Counted from the first letter of the stretch, positions 1 through 9,140 are shown. The stretch is 10,577 nt of DNA from Chlamydomonas sphaeroides (GCA_001662425.1 BDDC01002693.1:1-10577); one strand, 5' to 3'. A program made the numbers and translations. The notes: generated by a model not told the origin, from the sequence alone.

Positions 1-48
1 CACCCCCCCCCCCCTAACCCGCCCCCCCAACCCCAACCCTCCCGCCAG
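1..48 (+). other. 3' end of an intron of the U-box gene
   Basis: This is a C-rich tract ending in CCGCCAG at 48, directly before the U-box reading frame. A CTAAC at 14-18 fits a branch-point sequence, with its A about 31 bases before the acceptor AG. The frame entered at 49 (TGG CTG GAG) matches the U-box consensus at once, which supports the acceptor. The upstream part of the intron lies outside the window. Confidence 0.7.
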
Positions 49-1072
49 TGGCTGGAGCACCGGCGCGTGGACCCCGTCACCCACACGCCCCTCAAGCGCC
101 ACCGCCTGGCGCCCAACCTCAATCTGCGCCACATGATCGAGGTGTGGGTGCAGGTGAGCGGGGGAAGAAGCGGGGGGCGGGCAGGGAGGGAGGGGGCCGG
201 CAGGAAGGGGACGGCGGGGGGTGCACCAGGCCCAGCCACGCGCTGCGCAGGGCGGTGGCCGGCCGTGGCGCTGTGTGGCCGTGGCGCACGGCCGTGGGGC
301 ACGGCCTGGCGCAGAGGCGCACGTGGGGCCATGGGGCGGACCCCCTGCGCGGGCCCCTCGGCGTCTGCCCGCCGCGTCTCCGTCCTCTCACCGGCAGCCC
401 CGTCCCTTCCGCCCGCCCTGCGCCTCGTGCTCTGCTGCCTTTGGCGCGGCGGCGCAGGACCGGGTAGAGGCGCGGCGGCGGCTGGCGGCCCGGCTGCGGG
501 AGGAGGTGGTGGCGGAGGCGGCCGCGGCAGCCGAGCGGCAGCGGGGGCGGTGCAGAGACCGGGCCGCTGCGGCCGCCGCAGCCGCCGCAGCCACCGCAGC
601 CGCGGCGGCGGCGGCCGAACACCCTGCCGGCGGGGGTAGGGGTGCCGCAGAGCAGGGGGCGGAGGAGGCGGGGCGCAGCGCCCACGGCACGGACGCAGTC
701 GCACCATTAGGCGCTGCGCCAGCAGGCGGCGACCCAGGCGCTGCCTCGGCCCCCGGCGCCAGGGGCTCCAGCCTGGGGTCCGTGGCACCGGCTGCGCCCA
801 GTGTGGGCGCATTGGCTGGGGAGGGGAGGGGTGAGCCGCCGGCCTCCTCGTACTCCGGGCCGCGCGGGCTGGGTGGCCACGAGGGTCCTGCCTCGAGCGG
901 CAGGACCGTCGTGGCCGCGGCCGCCGGCCAGCAGCCAGCCGGGACGACCCCGGGTGCCCCGGCCCCAGCAGCGGCGGCGGCGGCGGCCGAGGCGGCGCCA
1001 GCATGCGACGACGCGCCCACAGCCGCGACGGTGCCAGCGGGCCACCACCACCACCATCACCACCATCACCGC

Positions 1073-1103
<31 letters not shown>

Positions 1104-1783
1104 AGGAGCCGCCAGTGGATGCCGTCGAAGCGATGGCGATGGCTGCGGCGCGGGCGCGCGCCGCCGCCCGCCGCCGCACCGGCCACGGCGCAGGCGGCGA
1201 CGGCCCCCACCTGCCCGAGCACATCGCTGCTGCTGCAGCGGCGGCGGCCGCGGCCGCCGCGCTGGCGGCGATGGGGGGCGGCGGCGTGGGTGGTCACGCG
1301 CTGCTGCCGCTGCACCTGCCGGTGGCTGGGCCCGCAGCGGGTGACAGCGGCGGTGTTGCCGCCGCTGCCGAGGACGGCGGCACCACGAGCGCCGCCAGCC
1401 CGGCCGAGGCCCAGGCCGCGGGCGGCGGGCGGCGGCTCGGCCCACCCCATGCGCTGCCGCACCCTGCGCCGGCGCCGCTGTTCACGACGTCCGGCATCCT
1501 GGCGGCGGCAGCGGCGGCGGCGGCCTCGGGCCGCAGCTCCGGCGGCGGGCTGCTGCCTGTGGCGGCGGAGGGCGAGGGGCCAGACCCCGCCTGGCCGCTG
1601 CTGTGGGGCGCTGTGGCGGGGGACAGCAGCGGCCGGTTTGCCACGGTGGGGGACAGCAGCGCGGCGGTGATGCTGGGAGCTGCGGCGGCGGCGGCGCACG
1701 GGGCCAGTGAGGGGCCGGTGGCTGGCGAGAGGCCGGGACACAGTGCGGGGCCGGGTGTGGGGCGGGCAGGGGCCGGCCCGTGA
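49..1783 (+). CDS. U-box domain E3 ubiquitin ligase, 3' part (two exons)
   Basis: The exons are 49-153 and 458-1783, joined in phase 0 over a 304-base intron (donor CAG|GTGAGCG, acceptor GGCGCAG|GAC). The first exon encodes 35 residues, starting WLEHRRVDPVT and ending LAPNLNLRHMIEVWVQ. This is the C-terminal half of a U-box: the WL helix, the D-P-V-T turn, the L.PN..LR core and the final I..W helix. U-box proteins recruit an E2 and transfer ubiquitin without zinc. Here the N-terminal half, with its CPI and DPV segments, lies off the window. The terminal exon gives 441 residues. It begins with a charged, probably helical stretch (DRVEARRRLAARLREE), then becomes poly-Ala, Gly, Pro and His sequence with no recognised ARM, WD40 or TPR repeat. 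The stop is TGA at 1781-1783. An undetected intron inside this low-complexity exon cannot be excluded. The U-box call is firm; the tail's role is unknown. Confidence 0.83.
154..457 (+). other. Intron in the U-box gene
   Basis: This is a 304-base, G-rich GT-AG intron. It starts GTGAGCG and ends GGCGCAG, and it separates the U-box exon from the low-complexity tail in phase 0. Open frames crossing it are composition artefacts. Confidence 0.75.
1043..1069 (+). repeat. Poly-histidine tract coding for nine His
   Basis: Nine consecutive His codons (CAC with two CAT) lie in the tail of the U-box protein, followed by an acidic Gly/Glu stretch (GGDEGGGEGGEE). The mixture of CAC and CAT is weak evidence that the tract is held at protein level rather than being a fresh codon slippage. 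Function is unknown; metal binding is possible but only inferred. Confidence 0.8.
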
Positions 1784-2250
1784 CAGAGTGCGCCGTGAGG
1801 GCCCCAGTCGCGCACCTCCGTGGCTCCGGCGCCGGCGGTGTGGCGGGTTGCCGGAGTGCCGGGCAAGCGGCGCGTGCACGGCGTAGGCAGGATGGAAGCG
1901 GGCGGGAGGCTGGCCGTCGCAGGTGTGGTGGGACCGTCAGCGGCGGCCGCCGCACCCGGTGCGCAGATGGTGGCGGCAGGCAGGCAGGCAGGTCAGTGGG
2001 CGCTGGGTCGGGTGTTCCTCTCTACCCGGCGGGCAGGCAGCCGGCGGCCCGCCTGTGGTGCTGCCCGGTGGCCTGTGTTGCGCGGCAACGCTGGACGCCG
2101 GTGCTACCTTGGCGCTCCCGCGGTTTCGCATAATCGCATAATGACCGACTGTTTGCGTCTGGTCTGGGTGGCCTCTTTTGGGGGCGAGCCATGCACCCAT
2201 GCGTAGCTGAGGAGGTTTGGTTTGCCCGCATGCCGCATGGCCATGGGCAT

Positions 2251-2255
2251 TGTAA
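2251..2255 (+). promoter_or_regulatory. Candidate poly(A) signal TGTAA
   Basis: TGTAA is the usual polyadenylation signal in Chlamydomonas and Volvox nuclear genes. This is the first plus-strand copy after the U-box stop, about 470 bases downstream, which suits an algal 3' UTR. The next copy, at 2525-2529, coincides with the left end of the insertion. A five-base motif alone is weak evidence. Confidence 0.5.
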
Positions 2256-2433
2256 GGGGCGCTCACTGCTGCTGCCCCGGCCCGTGGCTGTTCCGGGAGG
2301 TCGCCTCGCCCGCTTGGCAGGGCATGTGGGCCCCCGCAGCGGGGCGCGCTGCGCTTGGCTTCACGCCGCTTGGGCGCCCCAACGGGCGGCAGCAGGTTGC
2401 CTGGACATGATGCCTGCCTGCATGAGTGGCGGC

Positions 2434-2475
2434 GGGTTAGAGGGGGGGGTAGAGGGGGGTTAGAGGGGGAGGGGG
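2434..2475 (+). repeat. G-run block with TTAGA/TAGA spacers (G-quadruplex candidate)
   Basis: Five G-runs of 3, 8, 6, 5 and 5 bases are separated by TTAGA, TAGA, TTAGA and A. Four or more G-runs with loops of at most five bases fit the G-quadruplex pattern on the plus strand. The repeated spacer suggests a decayed minisatellite. It sits downstream of the candidate U-box poly(A) site and 49 bases before the insertion. Confidence 0.7.
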
Positions 2476-2562
2476 CACTTGCACTCCTGACCCACCCGTC
2501 CCCTAATCACGCGCTGGGTAAAACTGTAACAGGCGTCGGCCCGCCACACGGGACGCGCGGAG

Positions 2563-2587
2563 CGCGTTCCTCCTTAAGAAGGACGCG
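2563..2587. repeat. Imperfect palindrome centred on CTTAAG
   Basis: The two arms, CGCGTTCCTCCTT and AAGAAGGACGCG, pair with two mismatches and one wobble around the CTTAAG centre. It lies near the left end of the insertion. Function is unknown. Confidence 0.5.
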
Positions 2588-2609
2588 GATGCCGAGCTCC
2601 TGAGAACGA

Positions 2610-2681
2610 ATGGTCCCAGCTTGCGAAGAAAGCATGAACGAACGATGGCTCCCGGGGCCCGGCCCATGAAGCCGGGACCAT
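2610..2681 (-). repeat. Long-armed hairpin inside the insertion
   Basis: The 13-base arms at 2610-2622 and 2669-2681 are complementary except for one position, around a 46-base loop. On minus-strand RNA the odd position becomes a G-U pair, so the stem would be continuous on that strand only. It could be an element secondary structure or a small-RNA precursor arm; expression cannot be judged here. Confidence 0.55.
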
Positions 2682-2828
2682 GGAAGCGTTGTCATCTACT
2701 GCAGCTTGGCCGACCCACGCCACCAAGACAGTATCATATACGGCAGGCTCGTACCCTATCCTTGCACTCCCAAGGGTCGGTTGTGTGGGTTACGCCCACA
2801 AATCCCAGCGTTAACGCCGTGTCTAGAC

Positions 2829-3137
2829 TGTGCGGAGGCGCCCACCAGGGGAATTGCTACCGGCAACCCCTTCGACCCCGAACCCTCGGGAACGCCTGGA
2901 AGGCGGGCGGAACGCCTGTAAGCCGTACAACGTACGGCACCGAACCCAATATAGGTGGCGTAGGTCGGCTAGCTGTGGTATCACGGATACTGCAGCCCCG
3001 GTTTCAAGGGCCGGGCGCCATCAGACTATGTTTATCTCGCAGGCCGGGACTCCCTTCCCGTCCGAGCTCGGCTACCCCGTCGGCACGTCCAAGGTCCGTC
3101 CCTTCACCCCATTAGTTGGCAGGGTACTCCTGTCACA
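2829..3137. mobile_element. Alternative solo LTR, 309 bases, with TAGAC target-site duplication
   Basis: The unit runs from TGTGCGGAGG to CCTGTCACA and is flanked by TAGAC on both sides. TG...CA ends with a 5-base direct duplication are the mark of LTR-retrotransposon integration. The rebuilt empty site, GCCGTGTCTAGACGGC, is itself nearly palindromic. A 7-base perfect inverted repeat (GCCGTAC, spacer AAC, 2922-2938) lies inside. This competes with, or nests in, the 2525-3137 interpretation. Confidence 0.45.
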
Positions 3138-3510
3138 TAGACGGCGTGCGTGCATGAGCAGCTCACGCAGCTGCGGGTGGTGGGCGGCGGGGCGGGGCTG
3201 CGAGGTGCCGCTGTGCCCCCCCGGGGTGGGGCGCGAGGGTGAGGCCCACACATGCCCCCGCCCCCGCCCCCAAGCGCGAGGGCTTGCTCCTGGCGCGCAT
3301 TCGGTACGGCCCCCGCGGGTGCCAAGGTTGAACGTGCCACGCAGTCTGCGCGCCGAGACAGACAGGGCCGGTCGACCAGCGGCAGCGGCGCGGTACGCCT
3401 GGGGGACAGGAGCGCCCAATTCGGCTGGGTGGACGGCTTGGCGCCGGCCGGCACCGGCTCCTCGCTGCGGCGCCGGCTGAGCAGCAGGCGGTGCAGCTGG
3501 GGCCCCTGCT

Positions 3511-3537
3511 GGCGGTGCTGGCGGTGCTGGCGGTGCT
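3511..3537 (+). repeat. Triple 9-base tandem repeat (GGCGGTGCT)
   Basis: Three exact copies of GGCGGTGCT lie in intergenic DNA. This is a simple minisatellite seed with no function suggested. Confidence 0.85.
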
Positions 3538-3626
3538 ACGGACACAGGCGTGCTGCACTGGACGGCGGCGAGACACGGGCGCGAGGTGCACATATGCACA
3601 CTCACACGGCTACACGTCTATCGCGG

Positions 3627-3659
3627 GCACACGCCCGTGTGCAGCAGCCGCAGCGGCTG
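3627..3659. repeat. Two adjacent perfect palindromes
   Basis: GCACACG-CC-CGTGTGC (3627-3642) is followed two bases later by CAGCCGC-A-GCGGCTG (3645-3659). Both have perfect 7-base arms and loops of two and one bases. They could form a double cruciform or be part of a 3'-end structure, but they match no known site. Confidence 0.6.
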
Positions 3660-3727
3660 GCTTGCGGCCCCACACTCTGCAGGCCACCCTGAGCACGCTA
3701 GCTGCCATACGAGTCTGGCGGCCCTAT

Positions 3728-3743
3728 ACACACACACACACAC
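3728..3743. repeat. (AC)8 microsatellite
   Basis: Eight AC units sit inside a wider CA/ACAC-rich stretch of about 3590-3780. Confidence 0.9.
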
Positions 3744-4964
3744 CTATTTTGGAACACACACAAACGACATCCTACGGGCGCGCGCGCTCTTGCAGCGGCA
3801 GCTTCGTCAGCCTAACAGGTGCGCCAGTCGGGGGTCGCACAGGCACACGCGGCGCCCGTTGCCCCCTGGAGGCTCATCACCTCGGCACGCACGGGTGCAA
3901 CCGACCGGACCACCACAACGCACAACACACACGCAGAAAGACAGACAGCGGCATGCTAGCGGCGCAAAGCTGAGCGCGGCATGCAGTGGGACCCACAGTC
4001 ATGGGAACTTAAGGCGTTCGCCCCCGGCGCAGCCTCAGGCAGCATGCAGGCATCGGGCCGCCCCCGGGGCGGGCCCGGGGGCCGAAGGCGGTCTGAAAGC
4101 GGATGCGGTCAAAGGTGCGGGCGGCCGGGGGCGCCGACGCTACGTAGCCAAACGAATATCCAAACAGTGGAACGCGCAGATATTTACCCCCACACCCAAC
4201 TTCAGCGGCGTGCCCGAGTTGGCGCCTGCGCCCGGCAGGCGGCGCCATCTGGGCGCTTCGCCGCACGGCCGCCGCTCTGACAGCACAGCGGTCCTGCCCT
4301 TGCATGAATACCCTCGCACGCCACGCGGGCGCGTGCGCATGCACGTCTGCAGGGCGGGCCGTACTGTCCAGACGGACCTAGCACGCCCTCAACCCCCCTA
4401 GCACCTCCCCCAACCCGGTACCTGGCAACGGCCGCCAATGGCCCCCTTGGTGCCCGGCGCCACAGCCTGCCGCCGGCGAGGGCCGGCGCCAGTGCTGGCG
4501 GGCCAGGCTGGCGGCACACGGCCCTTATTGGCGACCGGTCGGCGAGCCTCGGCCTGGACCGGGCGGCGTGCGGACACACGGTACGTATCCCCCACCTATG
4601 GTATGGCTTCCCCATCGAAGCCCTATCCCTCCATGCAGGCGCAGTCACAGATGCAACCCCCTAGATGGCCCGACCCCGGCGCGCGGCGGCATGCGCAGTG
4701 GCCCCCCACTGCCGCCCTGCAGCGGCTCGCGCGCATGCATGCCGAATGGCATCTTGTGTTGGTTGCGGATGCAGAGGCCCCTCGCAGCAGCCCACGAGCG
4801 TGGCCGCCCGCGGGCTGCTGCTGAGGGCGGACTAGGCGCGCACCACGAGGCGGCCTCACAGCGAGGAGGCTGCTGCTGCGGGCAGCGCCAGCTGCAGCAG
4901 CGGCTGCTGCGGCTGCCACTGTCCGCGCGGTCCGCCCAGGGCGGCGGCGCTAGAGGCTGCCGCC

Positions 4965-5062
4965 TCAGGCGTCGCGCCGCCGGAGGTCGATTTCGTCGGG
5001 GTTCATGTTGCCCGCGGTGTCGAGGACGTCCACGTTGCCGGCCTCCGTGATGGGCAGGTCGC
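4965..5062 (-). other. Last coding exon: tail after the pherophorin domain
   Basis: This exon encodes G (split codon), then DLPITEAGNVDVLDTAG, NMNPDEIDLRRRDA and a TGA at 4965-4967. The acceptor is CCAAAACAG. With T of the microexon it makes a 33-residue acidic tail ending in RRRDA. Many pherophorins stop soon after CCP, so the extension is unusual. No transmembrane or GPI signal is seen. Confidence 0.78.
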
Positions 5063-8000
5063 CTGTTTTGGGGGAAGAGGGGAGCGAGCAGGGCGCGTGT
5101 GGGCGGCGTGTCGAGCGCGTGTGCGCGGTTGCTGGCTGCGGCCCCCCAACGGCAGGCGCAACCCTCCCTGATGAGGCCGAGCTGCAACCTGCATGATCTC
5201 ACCTGTGGGGCAGCACTCCTCGTCCTGCGCAGCGAAACGGCATTTTGGGTGGCAGCAGGCGGCGCGGCGGGTGAGCAGAGGTCGCATGGTCGCATTCAGC
5301 CCGCGCATCGCCGCAGTCGTCAGTCACGGGCCCAGCCCACAGCGAGCAGTTCAGTCCGCTTCGACCCCCTTCTTACCAGCGAGAAGAACGTGAAGCGGCA
5401 CCAGCCAGTGCCTGGGGGTAGACAGGGTCGCAGCAAAACGCACGTCGGAGGGCGCAGCTCGTCAGCGACCCAGCCGAGTTGGCGCTCGCGGGTTGCAGAG
5501 GGCGCGCGAGGGCACCGCGAGCCGCAAGCCCACCGTAGCAGAACTTCTCCAGGCTCTCGCAGGGCTCGGTGGTGATGATGCAGAAGGGCATGTCGTCCTC
5601 GACGTCCTCCTTTTGGAACTCTAGCTGCGACAGCTTGAATGTCGTGTACTGGTCGCCGCTGCGGGTAGGCAGGGCGGGCGCCGCGAGGCGGGGGCGAGGG
5701 ACGACGGGGGTTGAGCAGGCGAAGCAGCGCCGCGCGTTGCGAGGCGGCAGGCGTGGCTAGGGGGTCGCTGGCCTCCAGCAAGACCCCCAAACGCCCCGAA
5801 ACGCCCACCCCCCGCAGGCCCTGCTCACTTCCAGGTGTTTTGCGTGAACGACCAGGGGTACGACTTGCCGCCCAGCAGCGCCAGCTTGACGGAGCTGCGG
5901 CACTCGTTGCTGGCGCTCAGCTCGATCTTCTTGATGCCCATGGGGCAGCAGTACTGCGTTGAGTCGCAAGCAACCTGGCGGAGCAGGGCGGGGCGGGGCA
6001 GCGCGGCCGCGGGCGGGCGGAGCGTGGGGGAGAGCCCAGCTGCGGCCTGTGCGCTGCACCCCCCCTCCCTTCCTCCCTCCCTCCCTGCTCGCAGGCTCCG
6101 TTATCCCCACCGCCACTCTGCCCCCAGCCGGCCTCCCTGCCCCCCGCGCCGCCGCACCTTGTCGATGCGGAAGCAGTGGCGCACGCGGTCCAGGCCGTCC
6201 GCCAGCGTGGGCAGCGGCGTGGAGCTCTCGTAGATGAGGCGGTAGGGGTTGGAGCCCAGGTTGCGGCGCTTGCAGGGGCTGCGGGGCGAGCGTGAGCGCG
6301 AGGGCACAGGAGGGGCAGTGAGCGGGCAGGGGCGCGGCGCGAAGGCATGGTGCTGGGGAGAAGACCGCTCGGGTAGCCGGGCCGATGAAGGCCAGAGGGA
6401 GCTGCCGCGCCGTGCTGTGCGGGAGTGCGGGAGTGCGGGAATGCGGCGCCTCGATGGCAGCTCACCAAAAGGGGAAGCCGTAATAGTTCTGGGTGGGCGG
6501 GGCCGGGGGCGCGCGCTGGCCGGGCGTGGCCTTCCGCGGTGGAGGCGGCGAGCGGCGGTTGGGCGGCCGGCGGGCGGGCGTCGTGGGCGCCGCGGGCGGT
6601 GGCGGCTGCATCGGCGCTCGGCCTCCAGGCGTGCCCTTGCGCGGCGGCGGCGGCGAGCGGCGGCTCGGCGGCGGCGGCGGCGAGCCGAGCGGCGGCTGCG
6701 GCACGCAGGACGGAGCCGGGAACTCGGGGCCGCCGGGGCGGGGCACCTGCGGAAGGTGAGGCCGTGTCGAGGGGGAGGGGGCCCTGTCAGTCTGGCAGCG
6801 GGGCCCGTGTGACACGCCCCCCCTCTGCCGCGGCCGCGTGGTCAGCGCCCCTCTCGCCCCACGCTCCACACCGCCGCCCTGCCTCCCCTCTTCCCCCCGT
6901 CCTCCCCACCTGCAACGTCCACAAGCAGTCGTTGTCGGCGCCGTTGCTGCCGCTGCAGCCGCTGGGCGAGCCGTCGGGCATGGAGCGCGGCGGCGTGCAG
7001 GTGGCGGGCACGCCGGCCAGCGTCATCTCGTAGTCGCGGCCGCGCGTGCAGCGCTTGTCGCCGTTGCGCACCGAGAAGGCCACCGCCGCGGGGTTCATGT
7101 CGTCGGGCGCCCAGCGCACCAGCTGGCAGTAGCTGCTGCTGGAGGGCCAGGGCGCCTGCGTGGCCGGGGACGGCAGGCAGGTTGGGCGCGGGGGCCGGGT
7201 GTGTGTGTGTTGCCGCTTGGTGGGTGAGGACTCGTGCTCCAGACCCGCGCAAGCCCAGCCCGCTACCGCAGCCTCCCTGCGGCGCCCTGCCTCCCTGCGC
7301 CCCACCCACCAGCTGCTGGATGCCTCCCGTCACGGGCTGCGCGGTGTCGGGGTCCAGCACGGAGCTCAGCGTGTCGCCGGCGCACACGCTGTCCAGCGTC
7401 CCGCCCACGTCGTACTCTGGCAGGCGGGGCGGGCGGGCGGGAGGGGGAGGGGAGACGTGTCAGCAAGGGCACCAGGTAGCCGGCAGAGGAAGAGGAAGAG
7501 GCAGCAGAGGGGGAGGCGGGCGGGGCGGGGGAGGCAGCAGGGGCGGGCGGCTGGCACCCCGGCACCCCCCTGGGGGCCTCACCGCAGGCTGCGCCGGGCC
7601 GCGGCCAGGTCATGCACACGGAGCAGACCAGGTAGCCCCCGCGCCACTTGCAGGTGGTCGCGTCAAAGTCCAGGCCCATGCAGGTGGCTGCGGGCGGGGG
7701 CGGGGTGTGCGTTGGGCAAAGGTGTGAGGGCGGAGGCCGGGCCAAATGGGGGGCGGGGGGCCGGCAGCGCAGGTGCAAGGGCAAGGCGGGGCGGTGGGGG
7801 CTGTGGGGCGGCGCAGCGCACAGCCCAGCGCGAGCAGCCCGAGCAGCCCGAGCAGCAGGAGCCGGGGCAGGGGGCCCGGGCCCCACACCCCTCCCGCGGC
7901 ACCCACCCTGCGAGCTGCAGCTCATGCCGCCCGCGCCCGTGGTCTCGTCGGTGGGGCCGGCCAGGCGGCAGTCGCCGCCGGATCGGGGCGGCGGAGGCAT

Positions 8001-8532
8001 GGGCGGCGCCCGTGGTGCACGGGTGCCGGGCTTGCCGCGCGGCGGCGGCGGGCGCTGGGGCCGGCGCGGCGGCGGCGGCAGGTCCGGGGCGCCGCTGGGG
8101 ATGCAGGTGCCGCCGGGCCAGCCGGCGCTGCCGGGGCGGGGCACCTGCGGGCGGGCGGGCGCGGGAATGCAGAGGAGGGCAGGTCAGAGGAGGGCACGGC
8201 GAGGGCGGTGGGGGCGAGGGGGGGGGGCTCGTGGTGGCACGGCGGCCCAGCGTGCTGTGGGCCCCAGCTGCCGCCTGCCGGGCCCCCAGGCCCCCCTGTG
8301 TGCTGTGCACTGCTGCCCCCTCGCGCTGTGTGTTGGCGCACCTGGATGGTCCACAGGCACTCGTTGTACACGGAGCCTGCGGGGCCGGGGGCGATGCGGC
8401 GGGCGCGAGGGCGGCGAGCGTGCTCGGCGACAGCAGCCGGGGTCCGGGAGTCCGCACGCGCCGGCTGCAGACCGCGCAGCAGCTGCGAGCGAGGTAAGGG
8501 CCGCGCGCGCAGGGGCGCCAAACAGCTGACGG

Positions 8533-8565
<33 letters not shown>

Positions 8566-9100
8566 GGCGGCGGCGGCGGCGCTCACCGTCGTTGGAGGCG
8601 CAGCCCGCGACGGCGCCGTCGGAGCTGTAGCTGGGGCTGCCGCAGGTGGCGGGCAGGCCGCGCAGGCGGATGCGCAGCTCCGTGTCCAGCGACGAGCACG
8701 ACTGGCAAGCGGGCGGGCGCGGGCGGCAGGGTCAAGCCGCCGAGCAGCGCGCCGCGCAGGGCAGGGCAGCGCCTGTGTAGCGCCAACCCCGGGGGCCCAC
8801 GGCAGCCCGCCCCTCCCGTCCCATGCCAAGGCCCCGTTCCCACCCGCCCCGCCGCCTCACCTTGTCTCCCGTGCGCACGCTGAACATGACCGCCTGCGCC
8901 CGCTCGTCGCGCTCCGCCCAGCGCACCCACTGGCAGTAGTTGGAGCTGGGGTCCGTCACATTGCCGGGCTGCCAGTTGGACACCTGCGGCGGTGCGCAGC
9001 GGGGCGCCGGCAGCGTCTGGCAGCTGGCGGGCAGGTCGCCTGCCGTCCCGTCAGCCCGTCAGCCCCTGGGGCCCTGCGCCCCGCCACCCCGCAGCCCGGG

Positions 9101-9140
<40 letters not shown>

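Larger units (their letters stand above)
1784..2524. other. 3' flank of the U-box gene
   Basis: No coding region is recognised here. The open frames carry no domain signal. The stretch includes the probable 3' UTR, a TGTAA at 2251-2255 and a G-run block at 2434-2475. GC content falls gradually after about 2100. Confidence 0.55.
2525..3137. mobile_element. LTR-like insertion (solo LTR or non-autonomous element), lower GC
   Basis: The block is AT-richer than everything around it (35 of 60 G+C in 2701-2760 and again in 2761-2820). The left end reads TGTAACAGGCGT. The right end, read on the minus strand, is TGTGACAGGAGT: 10 of 12 identical and starting TG / ending CA, as LTRs do. No integrase, reverse transcriptase or Gag frame is visible, so a solo LTR or short non-autonomous element fits best. 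The flanks at these ends (AAAAC and TAGAC) are not identical. An alternative left boundary at 2829 gives a 309-base TG...CA unit flanked by exact 5-base repeats TAGAC (2824-2828 and 3138-3142). Either one element has a diverged duplication, or a 309-base LTR is nested in older repeat DNA. Confidence 0.5.
3143..4964. other. Intergenic region / probable 3' UTR of the minus-strand gene
   Basis: I see no supportable gene. The longest open frames (for example 3550-4401 plus and 4202-4648 minus) overlap each other on both strands, are low complexity (His/Thr/Arg/Pro) and match no domain. The part next to 4965 is expected to be 3' UTR of the pherophorin gene, but I found no TGTAA on the minus strand between 4965 and about 4000, so the transcript end is not placed. 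The stretch contains an (AC)8 run, a triple 9-base repeat and two adjacent small palindromes. Confidence 0.55.

Noticed and set aside
11..20. CCCTAACCC telomere-like motif at the window start, and TTAGA-G runs at 2434
   Set aside because: The first sits in an intron with a good acceptor and reads as a branch-point region. The second lacks the TTTTAGGG unit of volvocine telomeres and is irregular.
119..685. Long antisense and alternate-frame open frames across the U-box gene (for example 119-685, 707-1879 minus)
   Set aside because: They are products of very high GC and triplet repeats. The plus-strand frame is fixed by the U-box and splice sites.
2976..3005. Minus-strand ETGAAVSVIP, resembling a retropepsin active-site motif
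   Set aside because: The catalytic Asp position is Glu, a stop lies a few codons upstream, and no further protease, RT or integrase sequence follows. An LTR is not expected to code here. Likely chance.
3550..4401. Plus-strand open frame of 283 residues in the intergenic region
   Set aside because: The composition is His/Arg/Thr/Pro low complexity from CA-rich and GC-rich DNA, with no domain, overlapping frames on the other strand and no splice or start context. Chance openness in GC-rich DNA explains it.
2525..4960. tRNA genes, snRNAs, CRISPR arrays or rRNA
   Set aside because: I looked for TPsiC-like GGTTCGA boxes, cloverleaf arms and spaced direct repeats and found none that hold together.
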